Below are positions 53,495-63,167 of a stretch of 64,000 nucleotides of DNA, in pieces. The position numbers and the translations under genes are program-made. The notes beneath the pieces are model-generated. The model was not told the origin of the DNA and did no database searches. It worked only from the letters and a program-made list of their open reading frames with translations. Source of the stretch: Lentisphaerae bacterium WC36 (GTDB taxonomy: Bacteria; Verrucomicrobiota; Lentisphaeria; Victivallales; SZUA-371); contig CP085689.1 of the NCBI GenBank assembly GCA_020683205.1, positions 744,001-808,000 of the forward strand. The letters run 5' to 3'. How positions within the stretch are numbered: position 1 is the first letter of the stretch; each line of letters starts with the position of its first letter.

Positions 53495-55258
53495 ATGGAA
53501 AAAAAATTTAAAATAATTCACAGTACCATAAAAAATAAATTACTTAAAAATGAAAAAGGGCAGGTTTTAGTTTTTATATTGGTCATGGTTATAATTGTAG
53601 TTTTCATGACGCTTATAGTTTTTGATGTAGGCCACATTATTAAGGGAAAGATGAAGTCGCGGACAGGAGTTGATTCTGCTGCATTGGTTGCTGCGCAGTG
53701 GCAACGCAACTCATTGAACTTAATTGGTGAGATTAATTTAATAAAAGTAAGCTCTACAATGTGGGATTTTACTGATAGTCAATATGAAGATTTGAGTGAA
53801 GACAAGCCTCCAGAAGTTCGCTATAACGCACGTGATGATGCAGTAGCAGCTGGGCGTGAAATGACTGAATTACAGCTTAGAATTGCTTTTGTTGGACCGT
53901 TGATTGGTTTTGCTGCAGCACAACAAGCTGCTAAAAATAATGGAGTTCATAGTGATCCAGATGCTCATACTGCACTAAGCCGTCATTGCAATATGATTGA
54001 AAACGGTGATGTGTATGCCTCGGGTGTAATTCCTGAAGAAGTTTATGGGTTTAGATGGGGTGAGCCGTATGCAAAAATGCTTCGCGATATTCTTTTTTCT
54101 TCTAATGGAAAAGCAACTATTGCAGTTGCAGCCAATATGGAAACTTATAATACTCCATATATTTACAGTCAAGGAGGTATTCCTGTTAATGCGTATGCCA
54201 ACAAGAGAGTACTGCGAGCATTATTATCAACTCCACCAGTTGGTTATTGTGCAATAAAAAATTTAATTGAAAATTATGAAAATGATTTTGCTAGAAATAA
54301 GTGGTGGGGCGAAATTATCGTAAAAGAAAACAGTGTAACGCCAACAGGTTCCGAAATTTTACCATTAAATATTGAGTTTAGTCGAGGGACTCATGGACCA
54401 TACAATGCAGCATCGTATATAACTCAAAATGGAACTAGCTCAAATTATTTGGACAATAGCAAGCGTAACCCAAGTTCAGACTTATTATTTGATGTTGATG
54501 TTAGTGGAAATAATTCTGCTAAATTTGTTTTTGAATATGCAGAAGCTATTAAATATTTACAAGCCAGTGATTTTGCAATTTATGACTCAGATTGGACAGA
54601 TTATTCCTTTGATAAAATAAATTATTGGGAATCATATTTAGTTGGTAACTTCAGACCTGAAGCAGCTTATAATTCCGGTGCAGTTGCCTATATGTCTACT
54701 AGAGTTGACAATAAAACATTGTTAGTAAATTATTTTCAAGAAGGTGGAAAGTTGCCAACAATCCGAAATAGTAAAAGAAAATATTATTATTTTGATGAAA
54801 TTATTACATCATCTTTGGCTAAACCATTAGGTTCTTTGGAGTTGGACGGAACTAAGTTTCCGCCACATTTATCAAGTATGGTTTTACCAGTTTTTAATGA
54901 TGTGACAATGTTGCCTGTTGCATTAGAGTTCCCTGGTTACTCTATGTTACATGATCCAGCTTATTTTGCGTTTAGAACAAAGTATTTGCCTGAATTAGGT
55001 AAACGCAATTCAATTGAGGAAATGGAAGGTTGGATTGCTCAACAAGATAATCCTGAATATTATACACATTACCATGAGGCCTTACTTAAATTGGATGACC
55101 CCGCATATCGGCAAGGAGTTTTAGATTGGCTTAATACAGAGTTTAAAGTTGGTGAAGATGAATTAGGACGTCCGATTTACAAAACAAATCGCGATCTGTG
55201 TGGATGCTATAATGAAGGATCAGGATCAGGACCGGGACCAAGTCCGCCATTGCATTAA
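53495..55258 (+). CDS. TadG-like Flp pilus assembly protein
   Basis: A 587-residue protein: cytoplasmic N-terminus, then EKGQVLVFILVMVIIVVF with a single helix and no Glu at +5, then DVGHIIKGKMKSRTGVDSAALVAAQ. This is the TadG-type start, and such proteins anchor or stabilise Tad pili. The 500-residue outer part has no domain I recognise. The C-terminus is unusual: CGCYNEGSGSGPGPSPPLH, a Cys pair and a Gly/Pro-rich tail. GGGG stands before the ATG at 53495. The next features downstream are a 216-nt gap and a pseudogene. Confidence 0.75.
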   Translation: MEKKFKIIHSTIKNKLLKNEKGQVLVFILVMVIIVVFMTLIVFDVGHIIKGKMKSRTGVDSAALVAAQWQRNSLNLIGEINLIKVSSTMWDFTDSQYEDLSEDKPPEVRYNARDDAVAAGREMTELQLRIAFVGPLIGFAAAQQAAKNNGVHSDPDAHTALSRHCNMIENGDVYASGVIPEEVYGFRWGEPYAKMLRDILFSSNGKATIAVAANMETYNTPYIYSQGGIPVNAYANKRVLRALLSTPPVGYCAIKNLIENYENDFARNKWWGEIIVKENSVTPTGSEILPLNIEFSRGTHGPYNAASYITQNGTSSNYLDNSKRNPSSDLLFDVDVSGNNSAKFVFEYAEAIKYLQASDFAIYDSDWTDYSFDKINYWESYLVGNFRPEAAYNSGAVAYMSTRVDNKTLLVNYFQEGGKLPTIRNSKRKYYYFDEIITSSLAKPLGSLELDGTKFPPHLSSMVLPVFNDVTMLPVALEFPGYSMLHDPAYFAFRTKYLPELGKRNSIEEMEGWIAQQDNPEYYTHYHEALLKLDDPAYRQGVLDWLNTEFKVGEDELGRPIYKTNRDLCGCYNEGSGSGPGPSPPLH

Positions 55259-55474
55259 ATGATATTTTTGACATAGCAAAAAATTTTTTAGTATTTGCTT
55301 CATTTATCTACAGAATAGATATTTGAAGCAATTTATTATTTATTTATGATAATTTGTATTCAATCATTAACATAGTTATTTTTTTTGTAAATTTATCTTA
55401 AAATTTTATCATTATGTTTATCTATAAATTGAATTCAAATTAGTATCAAAAGAAAATTATTAAGGTAGAAAAAG

Positions 55475-56429
55475 ATGAAGAGAAAAATGTTAGGCCCGAC
55501 ATTGTCGAGCGCTGGTTTGTTATCGCTAGTATTTATTAATGGTTGTGTTAATTCAGAGGATTACGCACAAAAATGTGAATTAGGATGCCCTCAAATTTAT
55601 AGTGATATTCCCAAAAGAAAGTTATTAGGCATGATTTTATTGGTGTTGATAATGGCAAGAAACAATTGTTTAGGGTAAACCAATTTCATCCTGAACAAAA
55701 CTGGCGAATTAAAACTGATAAAAAATCACGTGATATTCAAGTTTTACCATGTGGAAATAAAATTTTAGTCAGCAATTCCAAAGGTGGAACAATTTATTCA
55801 ATAAAAGATGGTAAAAAAATCAAGGATATAATAACAAGTTTGCGTGGTGTTGAGAGCGCTGTTTTTAAAGATAAAAATTTTTATTTTTTAGGTAGTGGTA
55901 ATGATATAACTGTTACTGACTGTAGTGGGAAAATTTTAAATAAGATTATTATTAAAGAAAAATTAAAAGCATATCGTTTAATGCGTTTTGATAGTGATAA
56001 CAATATTATGATTGCAGCTCAGAATGTAATTTTAAAAGTTGATAGGAAAGGTGAAGAAGTTGAGCGAATTAACTTGCAAGGGAAAATGTATGTTGCAAAG
56101 CGTAATTCTGATGCCGATTTATTGACCTCTTTTGGCTATAAAGGGATAGTCGCTGTGCTGTGATAGATAAAGATACTAAGCGAGTTAAACGTATGTATGG
56201 AGGCAAAATAAAACATCCTACGATGGGTATTGACTTCGCTTCTGGTTTTGTTATTTTAAAAAATTCCGAGGATGAAGCTGAAACTGTGGTATTATGTAAT
56301 TGGTTAGGACACGGAAAACAGGGGAAAGGTACTCCATTGATTGAGTTTAATCACGGAAATAAAGTAATTTGGACATGGTCAGATCATAAAAATATTAAGC
56401 AAGTTACGAATGCAGTATTTTTAAGATAA
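55475..56429 (+). pseudogene. Frameshifted beta-propeller protein gene
   Basis: Three consecutive reading frames give one protein. The first (55475-55678) starts with a lipoprotein-like MKRKMLGPTLSSAGLL...GC; the true protein switches frame near 55600-55633 to give HDFIGVDNGKKQLFRVNQF and the propeller-like part to 56151. A second break at 56152-56161 is a tandem duplication of GCTGT. Removing one copy restores GIVAVIDKDTKRVKRMYGGK and a C-terminus with NWLGHGKQGKGTPLIEF. The repeated blades resemble the PQQ/WD40-like proteins common in planctomycete relatives. With two lesions it is probably not functional unless the sequence has errors. Confidence 0.8.
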
Positions 56430-56446
56430 TGTGAAGAAAAAATAGT

Positions 56447-56481
56447 GTTGGTACTTTTAAACTAAGTGCCAACATTTTTTT
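56447..56481. terminator. Bidirectional terminator between the pseudogene and tatC
   Basis: GTTGGTACTT (56447-56456) pairs with AAGTGCCAAC (56464-56473) with one wobble pair; T runs lie on both sides (plus: T7 from 56475; minus: TATTTTTTC). It separates two convergent units. Confidence 0.85.
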
Positions 56482-57553
56482 AATCAAAAAAACCTTTATC
56501 ATTTTTATCTTTAAAGATATTTTTATTAAAAATATCAGGAAGTTTTTCGAGCTCCATAGACCCTTTTTTTAGCTGTTTTGGAACAATAAATTCATCATAG
56601 TTATCATCAATATCATCCGCATAGACGGTATTATAAAAATCGTCATTTTCATTATAAAAGTCCTCGTAACCGGCGTCGCTGTCATGTTCTGTAAAATAAT
56701 CAATTTCATTTTCATCATGGCTATCAATTTCATTGGCATGTTCTATTGAGATTAATTGTTCAGTTTGGTTATTTTGAACTTCAATCTCTTTTAAAATTTT
56801 ATTCTCTTTTTCTTCAATAGATTGAGTTAATTTTAGTTTTTTTGCCAATTTTTTTTCTATGAAATATCCACAAATTACACCAATTTCATACAATATTAGC
56901 AGAGGAAGCAGTAATATAACCATTGATATTGCATCTGGAGGAGTCATTACTGCTGAAAAAAAAGCTCCAATTAACAACGCGTATTTACGATTTTTTTTTA
57001 GCGTTGCAACTTTGATGAATTGCATCTTTACAAGCATGGAAACTATTAATGGTAATTCAAATACTATTCCAAATGCTAAAATCATTGATAGTAAAAAACT
57101 AATGTATTTTGCATAATCCCAAAAATTTTCCACACCCAAAGGGCTGTAGCCAATTATTGCTTTAACAACAAAAGGGGTTGCAATATATGCCAAATAAACT
57201 CCAGCTGCAAAAAGAATTGAGGCAACAAAAACCATAAATATAATGATTGTGCGTTCTTTTTTTCTTAGCCCCGGCGCAATAAAATTCCAAATAAAATAAA
57301 ATGTCACAGGAAATGTAAAAATTAGTGCTAGGTAAATTGCCATCTTGAATTGAACAACAACAACCTCCATAGGCGATGAATTTCGTAGTTTGATTCCTTC
57401 AGGCACTGTATCAATAATTAAACCTTGAAAAAATTTTAACGTCAAAGTTCCAACAATCAAAGCTGGCACCATACATATCAAAATTTTGATGATGGTCCAG
57501 CGTAACTCTTCTAGATGGTCTAGAATGTGCATTTTTTTTGAATTTTTAGTCAT
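56480..57553 (-). CDS. tatC: TatC with long acidic C-terminal extension
   Basis: Twin-arginine translocase core subunit. The first roughly 245 residues fit TatC: HLEELRWTI (near 12-20), six helices, FELPL and MTPPDAISM. After the last helix comes an added tail of about 110 residues rich in Asp and Glu (for example DSHDENEIDYFTEHDSDAGY), a feature absent from typical 250-residue TatC. It would be cytoplasmic. The ATG at 57553 is preceded by an in-frame TTG at 57559; neither has a Shine-Dalgarno sequence. tatA lies 21 nt upstream, so they are cotranscribed. Candidate Tat clients in the window are the DUF362 protein and the polyferredoxin. Confidence 0.93.
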   Translation of the reverse strand: MTKNSKKMHILDHLEELRWTIIKILICMVPALIVGTLTLKFFQGLIIDTVPEGIKLRNSSPMEVVVVQFKMAIYLALIFTFPVTFYFIWNFIAPGLRKKERTIIIFMVFVASILFAAGVYLAYIATPFVVKAIIGYSPLGVENFWDYAKYISFLLSMILAFGIVFELPLIVSMLVKMQFIKVATLKKNRKYALLIGAFFSAVMTPPDAISMVILLLPLLILYEIGVICGYFIEKKLAKKLKLTQSIEEKENKILKEIEVQNNQTEQLISIEHANEIDSHDENEIDYFTEHDSDAGYEDFYNENDDFYNTVYADDIDDNYDEFIVPKQLKKGSMELEKLPDIFNKNIFKDKNDKGFFD

Positions 57554-57580
57554 TGTCAAAACTATAGAAAAAAACTATAA

Positions 57581-57835
57581 CTAAGCTTTTTTATCAGTAT
57601 CCTGATCTGGAGTACGGTCATACTTATCAGCAACTTTTGTATTTGATTTAGATTTTTCATCGTCTTCAGCAGTAATTTCAGTATGTACATCATGAAGACC
57701 TTTTTTGAATTCTCTAATACCTTTGCCGATACCACGCGCTAATTCAGGAATTTTCTTAGCACCAAAAAATATTAAAATTATTAAAACTATAACTATAAGT
57801 TCCTGGTTACCAGGCATTGAAATTGCTGTAATCAT
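57581..57835 (-). CDS. tatA: TatA/E twin-arginine translocase subunit
   Basis: An 84-residue protein with the TatA plan: one N-terminal helix (LIVIVLIILIFFGAKKIPEL, residues 13-32), FGAKKIPELARGIGKGIREFKKG as the amphipathic helix and an acidic tail. The conserved Phe-Gly hinge is present. AAGGA lies 9-10 nt before the ATG at 57835. The gene is followed by tatC. No tatB-like second copy is seen, so this is a minimal TatAC system. Confidence 0.92.
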   Translation of the reverse strand: MITAISMPGNQELIVIVLIILIFFGAKKIPELARGIGKGIREFKKGLHDVHTEITAEDDEKSKSNTKVADKYDRTPDQDTDKKA

Positions 57836-57938
57836 AATTCGATATCCTTTTTTTTAATTTCTTTTATCCATTAATGTAGTACTTCATTGCAATAATGTCT
57901 AATACAAAAAATATAGTTATCATAAAAATTATACATTA

Positions 57939-60833
57939 TTAATGAATTTTTCTAAAAATTATTTTTGAATACCACTTTTTTGTTATAAAAAATGCTAAAA
58001 TAATAACTATTAATATCCATATTTTAGGTTCAGACATTGGCTCTATTTCTTGATTAGCATCTAAATTTTTATTGGCTTTTAATGTCTCTTTTTGTTTACG
58101 TTGTAGTGCAATTTTTTGTTGATCATTTTCTAAGGCAATAAAAGAGGTGAATGGATTCATTATTTGCGATTTAAAACTGTCCTGAACTAATTCTAAAAAC
58201 TTTGTTTTCCCATATACTGGTTTTAATTGCATTGCTTGATATTTTGCTTGCATTAATAGAGCACTTTCGTAGTTGTGACTAATTGCTTTTTCATCTGCAA
58301 ATTTAGTGGTTGGGAATTGATCATTTGTTAAAATTATTGATGCTTGATCATCATTTTTCAAATAACCAACAATTTTATTATGGTAATTAAAAACTCTAAC
58401 TTCATTATTTAGAGATATTTTTTTAGTTTTTGCTATTGGATGTTTTGAATTATTTTTTAAAGAAAAGGAAATTAATTCGCCTTTGTTATTATTTAGACAG
58501 TAAAACTTCTCATTATCTGGATAACAAAAGTTTAAATCGGCAAAATTTTTGTTAATTATCGCATTATTTAAGTTTTTGCTTACGACAATAAAAACTGGAT
58601 AATTTGAGTTTTTATTTAAATAATTAAAAACTAAGTTTTTACGAATCGTTTGGTCGAGAAAAAAACCGCCATTGTTAGAAATTTTATCAAATTCATTTTC
58701 ATATTTTGGTCCTGTTGCAATAATTTTTGATGATGAGCTAACTAAGCTAAATTTTGCCGTTGCTACTTGCTTTGGGTATTGTTTTAAAAAATTTTTTATG
58801 TAGCTTTTGAAATTTGTTTTTGAACTTTTAGAATGAATTGAATTGTCAATCAAAAAATGAAAATACGGTTTACGCTTGACCAATGGTAGTTTATTTTTTG
58901 CATTAGCACTGATATAAAAATAGTTATCAGCAGTAATAATTTCTTCAACTCTATTTGCAAAATTACTATTTTTATCATTTAGTTTTAAAGTATAATTTTG
59001 CACTTTAATCGTAATTGGATCTTTGTGAATTAATTCAATTTCAGTTTCTCTTAATTCTTTGGCTAGAAATGGGAAAACTCTAAACTTAATTTTATTGCCG
59101 CTAATATAGTTCAAGATACCTGGATCTTGGCGACGTTTTTTAATTTGAGAATAAATCCAGGTCGCAGCTCTTTTTTCTGCTAAAATGCCTCTCTCTTTAC
59201 GCCCTTCAATATAAAGGTAATAATCGCTAATATAGCAACCGTTTGGTAGATTGAAGGTTGTTTTAAACTCTATATTATCGCGGTTATAGGAATTTTTCAG
59301 TTTAAATTTCAAAGTACTTTTATAAAATTTATTTTTTGTATCATAAAACGTAGTTGAATTTAAGTTTTGAATATGAGCCTCTGGAGTATCTTCGATGATA
59401 AAGTTAACATTAGAAGTATTATTGTCCTGATGATCAATTCTTGCTAGGAAAATTCGCTGTAAATACTCTTTTTTTTGTCGCGATAAGGTCAAATTATCTA
59501 AAACAATATAACGGTATAATCCTGAAATAAATGGTAGTTTACCATTGCTTGAAAGTCCTTCTCTTGAAGTTGTTGTGTGCGCTGTAATGTTGGCTATTAC
59601 TTGTTTTAAATTTTTATATGTTCTTTCCGAATTTAAAAATTTGTAGTTCTTCTGGTAATCGCAGCTAAATGTATATTCAAGAGCTTCATGGAGTAGTTGG
59701 CGATCATTATTAAATTTTATGTATAAATAACTTGGTATAGATAAAAATGATACAATAAAGATAATGCCTATAAATGGTTTATTTTTTGCATTTTTAGCTA
59801 ATGATGAAATATCAGAAATTATTACTTGAGAATGAATTAAGAACAATAAAATTGGTACCATCATTAAAAAACCAGCTCCAAATACTAACAATGCTAAAAT
59901 CGCCAAAGGGAATAATGGTAAAAATATCGCAAAAAAGTATAATGTATAGCTAAATGTGACACAGGATCCAATAAATAATATTAAATTAATAAAATTATTT
60001 TTAACTCGAGGCATTGATACAAAAAATGCGGTTGTAATTACTAAAATATATAGACTTATACCATCAAATTCTCCAAAAATAAAATGCATATTGTAATTTA
60101 ATACTAACCCCGCAGTTGGTAAAAATAGTGAAACTACTACTTTGAAAACTGTATTTATTTTGTTCTGTATGATATTTTCATGATCTTTTTTATCTTTGCG
60201 CTTTTTTAAAATTAAGCAAATAGTTCTTAACATGAAAAAAAGAAAACTTATTGCAGTCACAATAAAGATAAAAAATAGTAAAATTGAAGATAATCTAACA
60301 AATTGAAAATCAGTCAAACAAATAATTAAATAAGAGGAAAAATAAAAAGAAATTGGAATTAATATTATTAAAACAAAATTAATTAAATGGTTTTTATTTT
60401 CCTCTTTGATGTTGTCATCAGTTTTTTTTAAAGAATAATTTGCAATTATTATTAAATTATACATTAATGGGATTAATAAGAAACCAATTGGGTAATAGAA
60501 AAATGAATCGGTATCTATCACTTGAGAAATATTGCTGGTAATAGCAGACATCTGAAAATAGTAATTAGTAATATAGCATGAAAAAATTACAACATTAAAA
60601 ACTGTAAAAAATATTCCAATTTCCTTATTTTTTCTGTTGCAATACCATGCATAACCGATATTAATGGATAAAATTGCAATTAAACTATAAATTAAAATTT
60701 GATAGCTGTGATTAGCTTTTATAGGTAATGTTCTAATAATATCTTGTAAATTGATCCACAACCATAACATTAAAATCAATAATGGTGAACAACAAAATAT
60801 TAATAAAGAACTAATTTTCGACAACATTTTCAT
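57939..60833 (-). CDS. MSEP-CTERM protein, predicted target of exosortase K
   Basis: A 964-residue membrane protein. About ten N-terminal helices (to residue 390) are followed by a VIT-like domain (LAEKRAATWIYSQIKKRRQD, then FRVFPFLAKELRETEI) and a von-Willebrand-A-like region (FHFLIDNSIHS). The C-terminus holds the motif PMSEPKIW, one helix (ILIVIILAFFI) and a basic tail (KKWYSKIIFRKIH). This tripartite end is an exosortase sorting signal; the MSEP form pairs with XrtK as I recall from the defining family models. AGGAGG 5 nt before the ATG at 60833 fixes the start, which overlaps the xrtK 3' end by 23 nt. Confidence 0.88.
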   Translation of the reverse strand: MKMLSKISSLLIFCCSPLLILMLWLWINLQDIIRTLPIKANHSYQILIYSLIAILSINIGYAWYCNRKNKEIGIFFTVFNVVIFSCYITNYYFQMSAITSNISQVIDTDSFFYYPIGFLLIPLMYNLIIIANYSLKKTDDNIKEENKNHLINFVLIILIPISFYFSSYLIICLTDFQFVRLSSILLFFIFIVTAISFLFFMLRTICLILKKRKDKKDHENIIQNKINTVFKVVVSLFLPTAGLVLNYNMHFIFGEFDGISLYILVITTAFFVSMPRVKNNFINLILFIGSCVTFSYTLYFFAIFLPLFPLAILALLVFGAGFLMMVPILLFLIHSQVIISDISSLAKNAKNKPFIGIIFIVSFLSIPSYLYIKFNNDRQLLHEALEYTFSCDYQKNYKFLNSERTYKNLKQVIANITAHTTTSREGLSSNGKLPFISGLYRYIVLDNLTLSRQKKEYLQRIFLARIDHQDNNTSNVNFIIEDTPEAHIQNLNSTTFYDTKNKFYKSTLKFKLKNSYNRDNIEFKTTFNLPNGCYISDYYLYIEGRKERGILAEKRAATWIYSQIKKRRQDPGILNYISGNKIKFRVFPFLAKELRETEIELIHKDPITIKVQNYTLKLNDKNSNFANRVEEIITADNYFYISANAKNKLPLVKRKPYFHFLIDNSIHSKSSKTNFKSYIKNFLKQYPKQVATAKFSLVSSSSKIIATGPKYENEFDKISNNGGFFLDQTIRKNLVFNYLNKNSNYPVFIVVSKNLNNAIINKNFADLNFCYPDNEKFYCLNNNKGELISFSLKNNSKHPIAKTKKISLNNEVRVFNYHNKIVGYLKNDDQASIILTNDQFPTTKFADEKAISHNYESALLMQAKYQAMQLKPVYGKTKFLELVQDSFKSQIMNPFTSFIALENDQQKIALQRKQKETLKANKNLDANQEIEPMSEPKIWILIVIILAFFITKKWYSKIIFRKIH

Positions 60834-61374
60834 AATCTCCTCCTGTAATTTTTTGTTGCTTCTCAAAATAATAGTGAATTGCTAAATATAATAAAATTAA
60901 TGATGTTAAGTAAAAAATAGCCCCTAAGGATTGATGAGGAACTGGGATATTATTCATATAAAAATATTTCTGAAAATCTTTAATTTTTAAAAACATTACA
61001 ATGCGCATTGAATTAATAATTATCGTAAAAAAGTATGAAAAAATTACGAGTGCTGGGATTAGTAAAAACGACTTAAATTTATTATTAATGTTTTTAGAAA
61101 TCAAAAAAAACAATGTCCAAAATGTAATTAACATGAAATTTATTCCGGAACATGAGTTATTTATGACAAATTTTGATTTCGAAAAAAGGAATCCATATTG
61201 AAAAATAAATTGTGGGTTTTCATTAATTATTAAACCTACTATTTTACTAGTTGGAGTTGTTAATAAATGCATATAAAAAGAACGCATTAATATAATTTGA
61301 CAACTTAAAAAAAGCATAATTACAAAACTAAATCTAATAATATTTTTATTTAAAAAACTTAAAAAATTTTTCAA
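60811..61374 (-). CDS. Exosortase K (XrtK)
   Basis: A 187-residue membrane protein, the predicted protease/transpeptidase that cuts the MSEP signal. The exosortase triad is visible: C75 in NNSCSGINF, R124 in NSMRIVMF and H147 in PHQSLG. About six helices surround them. The start is TTG at 61374, supported by AAGGAG 6 nt upstream. It directly precedes the MSEP-CTERM gene and overlaps it, which makes a one-enzyme, one-substrate system. No EpsI, PEP-CTERM or glycan cluster is near. Confidence 0.88.
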   Translation of the reverse strand: MKNFLSFLNKNIIRFSFVIMLFLSCQIILMRSFYMHLLTTPTSKIVGLIINENPQFIFQYGFLFSKSKFVINNSCSGINFMLITFWTLFFLISKNINNKFKSFLLIPALVIFSYFFTIIINSMRIVMFLKIKDFQKYFYMNNIPVPHQSLGAIFYLTSLILLYLAIHYYFEKQQKITGGDYENVVEN

Positions 61375-61474
61375 ATTTATCTCCTTTATAATTAAATCAG
61401 TCTTGCGGTTTAATAAGCTAGCATATTTAAAATCAATTTAAACTCGTTTGACATAAATATTTTAAAAAATAAAA

Positions 61475-61509
61475 TGCGTAACATTTCAATATTATGAAAG
61501 TGTTACGCA
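61475..61509 (-). terminator. GH63-like gene terminator
   Basis: On the minus strand TGCGTAACA pairs with TGTTACGCA, extended by CTTTC / GAAA, and is followed by TTTTATTTTTT. A second hairpin (GTTACATT / AATGTAAC) lies between it and the stop codon and shares the GTTAC sequence. Confidence 0.85.
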
Positions 61510-61544
61510 CTTATTAAATATTAGGTTACATTAAAAATGTAACA

Positions 61545-63152
61545 TTATTTACATTTACAACAGCATTTTGTTGGTAAAGTAATTTTTGTGTTACCTTTAG
61601 TAACCTTAACTTTTTTATAGGTGTCCTTAGCTAGACGAATTTTTAGGGTATAGTCGCCATCGCTTTTGACATTTACAATGTTTCCTTCTTTAATAATATC
61701 AGTTGTGATTCCGCCAAAACGTAGTTTTTTGATTCCACTTTTTCCTTTTGGATATGGGTTGTAGCTAATAGTTTTATTAATTGCATCAATATCATAAAAG
61801 CCAAGTACATCTTCAATAAATAATGAAATCGGCCCCAATGCGCTCCAGCCGCAGAAATCTTCACGTACAATACCTTTGCCATCACCTTTTGTTGCAGGTT
61901 TATATTCATTTGGGTTATAACATTCCCAGATAGTATGTGGGCTATATTGTTGGTATGTTTTGCTCATATGATCAATAATATTTAATGATAATTTTCTTGA
62001 TAAATCATAATATCCATATTTGTCAATTGCTTTAATTGTCATATAACTAGTTGGTAACCACATTCCCCCACGCCAATATCTACCTTTCGGATCGAAATCT
62101 TGGTCATTTCTTGCAATGGTTGGAATAGGTAAAAAACCACCTAGCGTTTTAGTGCTTTTTAATTGCTTAACCATTTCAGCAACTTGTTCCTTGCTAGCCA
62201 TTTCTGCTAAAACTGGCCAAAATGAAGCTGGGGTCATAACTTTGACAAATTTATTATCTTTTAGTGAGATATCATAGTAAAATCCATCTTTTTTATCCCA
62301 ATAGTATTTATTTACAATTGATTTGATCTTGTTATATTCATCTAGCCATTTTGCCGCTTTTTGCTCATCTCCTTGGTCTTTAAACATTTTGCTAATGTAT
62401 AATGCAGATAGCCCTTGTTGAGCAATCGCATCAACCCACAATGTATTTGTATAACCAACTCCGCGACCACGTGGAGTATTGTCCATGCCGCTACTAATTC
62501 CATTCCATGAGTAGCCATTTTTATGTTTTTGGACTCTGGTAGGAGCTGATTTACGTGGCCCTTTTGTGTAACGCCAGCCGTAAGGAACTGAATTGAACCA
62601 CTTATAATGAGTTTGTAAATATTTCTTATTGTTTAATAGGTCTGAAATATGTTTTTTATTTCCAGATATTTTATAATTATCATATTCTACCCATGCAAAT
62701 AATGGCGGATTGTCTGGGTGCCATACAACTAGTGGAGTTTTACCTTTATGCTGGCCATGTAATGTATCATAAAAATTTCTCAAGCTTTCAACTCCTGGAT
62801 ATGCTTCAGGTGCATAGCGACTGAACATAACCATGAAGGCAGTATCCCAAATCCAGATAGTGTCATCCCATAAACCTTCATCAATATATGGGCTTTGTGG
62901 TAATCCTGGCTGGAATTTTACTTTTGTGTTGGCAATTTTCCATGCTTTTTTGTAAAGCTCAACATATTCTGGGTGTTCGCTAAAAATTACTTCTGGAATA
63001 AATTGTTGGTAATTTTTAACGTTTTCTGCCTTAAAAACATCAAATGTTTCTGTTGCCTTAACTTCAGTAGTTAATGTACCACTTAACATTAATGAAGTTG
63101 CAAGAACGGTTGTCGATAGTAAACTTTTTTTAAATTTACAAGTTTTTGACAT
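61545..63152 (-). CDS. Exported GH63-like glycosidase (MGH1-like)
   Basis: A 535-residue secreted (alpha/alpha)6 enzyme. The signal peptide MSKTCKFKKSLLSTTVLATSLMLSGTLTTEVKA ends near 33. The domain shows GLWDDTIWIWDTAFMV near 87-102, SGMDNTPRGRG, RYWRGGMWLPTSYM and IWECYNPN, as in trehalase/glucosidase GH63 and MGH1-like proteins. Asp in IWDT and Glu in IWECY are the likely catalytic pair. The C-terminus is odd, ending in KCCCKCK. The substrate is unknown; alpha-glucosides or mannosyl glycerate-type compounds are possible. GGGAG stands 6 nt before the ATG, right after the inverted repeat at 63168-63190. Confidence 0.82.
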   Translation of the reverse strand: MSKTCKFKKSLLSTTVLATSLMLSGTLTTEVKATETFDVFKAENVKNYQQFIPEVIFSEHPEYVELYKKAWKIANTKVKFQPGLPQSPYIDEGLWDDTIWIWDTAFMVMFSRYAPEAYPGVESLRNFYDTLHGQHKGKTPLVVWHPDNPPLFAWVEYDNYKISGNKKHISDLLNNKKYLQTHYKWFNSVPYGWRYTKGPRKSAPTRVQKHKNGYSWNGISSGMDNTPRGRGVGYTNTLWVDAIAQQGLSALYISKMFKDQGDEQKAAKWLDEYNKIKSIVNKYYWDKKDGFYYDISLKDNKFVKVMTPASFWPVLAEMASKEQVAEMVKQLKSTKTLGGFLPIPTIARNDQDFDPKGRYWRGGMWLPTSYMTIKAIDKYGYYDLSRKLSLNIIDHMSKTYQQYSPHTIWECYNPNEYKPATKGDGKGIVREDFCGWSALGPISLFIEDVLGFYDIDAINKTISYNPYPKGKSGIKKLRFGGITTDIIKEGNIVNVKSDGDYTLKIRLAKDTYKKVKVTKGNTKITLPTKCCCKCK

Positions 63153-63167
63153 AATAATCTCCCTGGT

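Noticed and set aside
60834-60866. Eleven-residue longer start for the MSEP-CTERM protein
   Set aside because: The perfect AGGAGG precedes the ATG at 60833, and the longer form would run further into xrtK.
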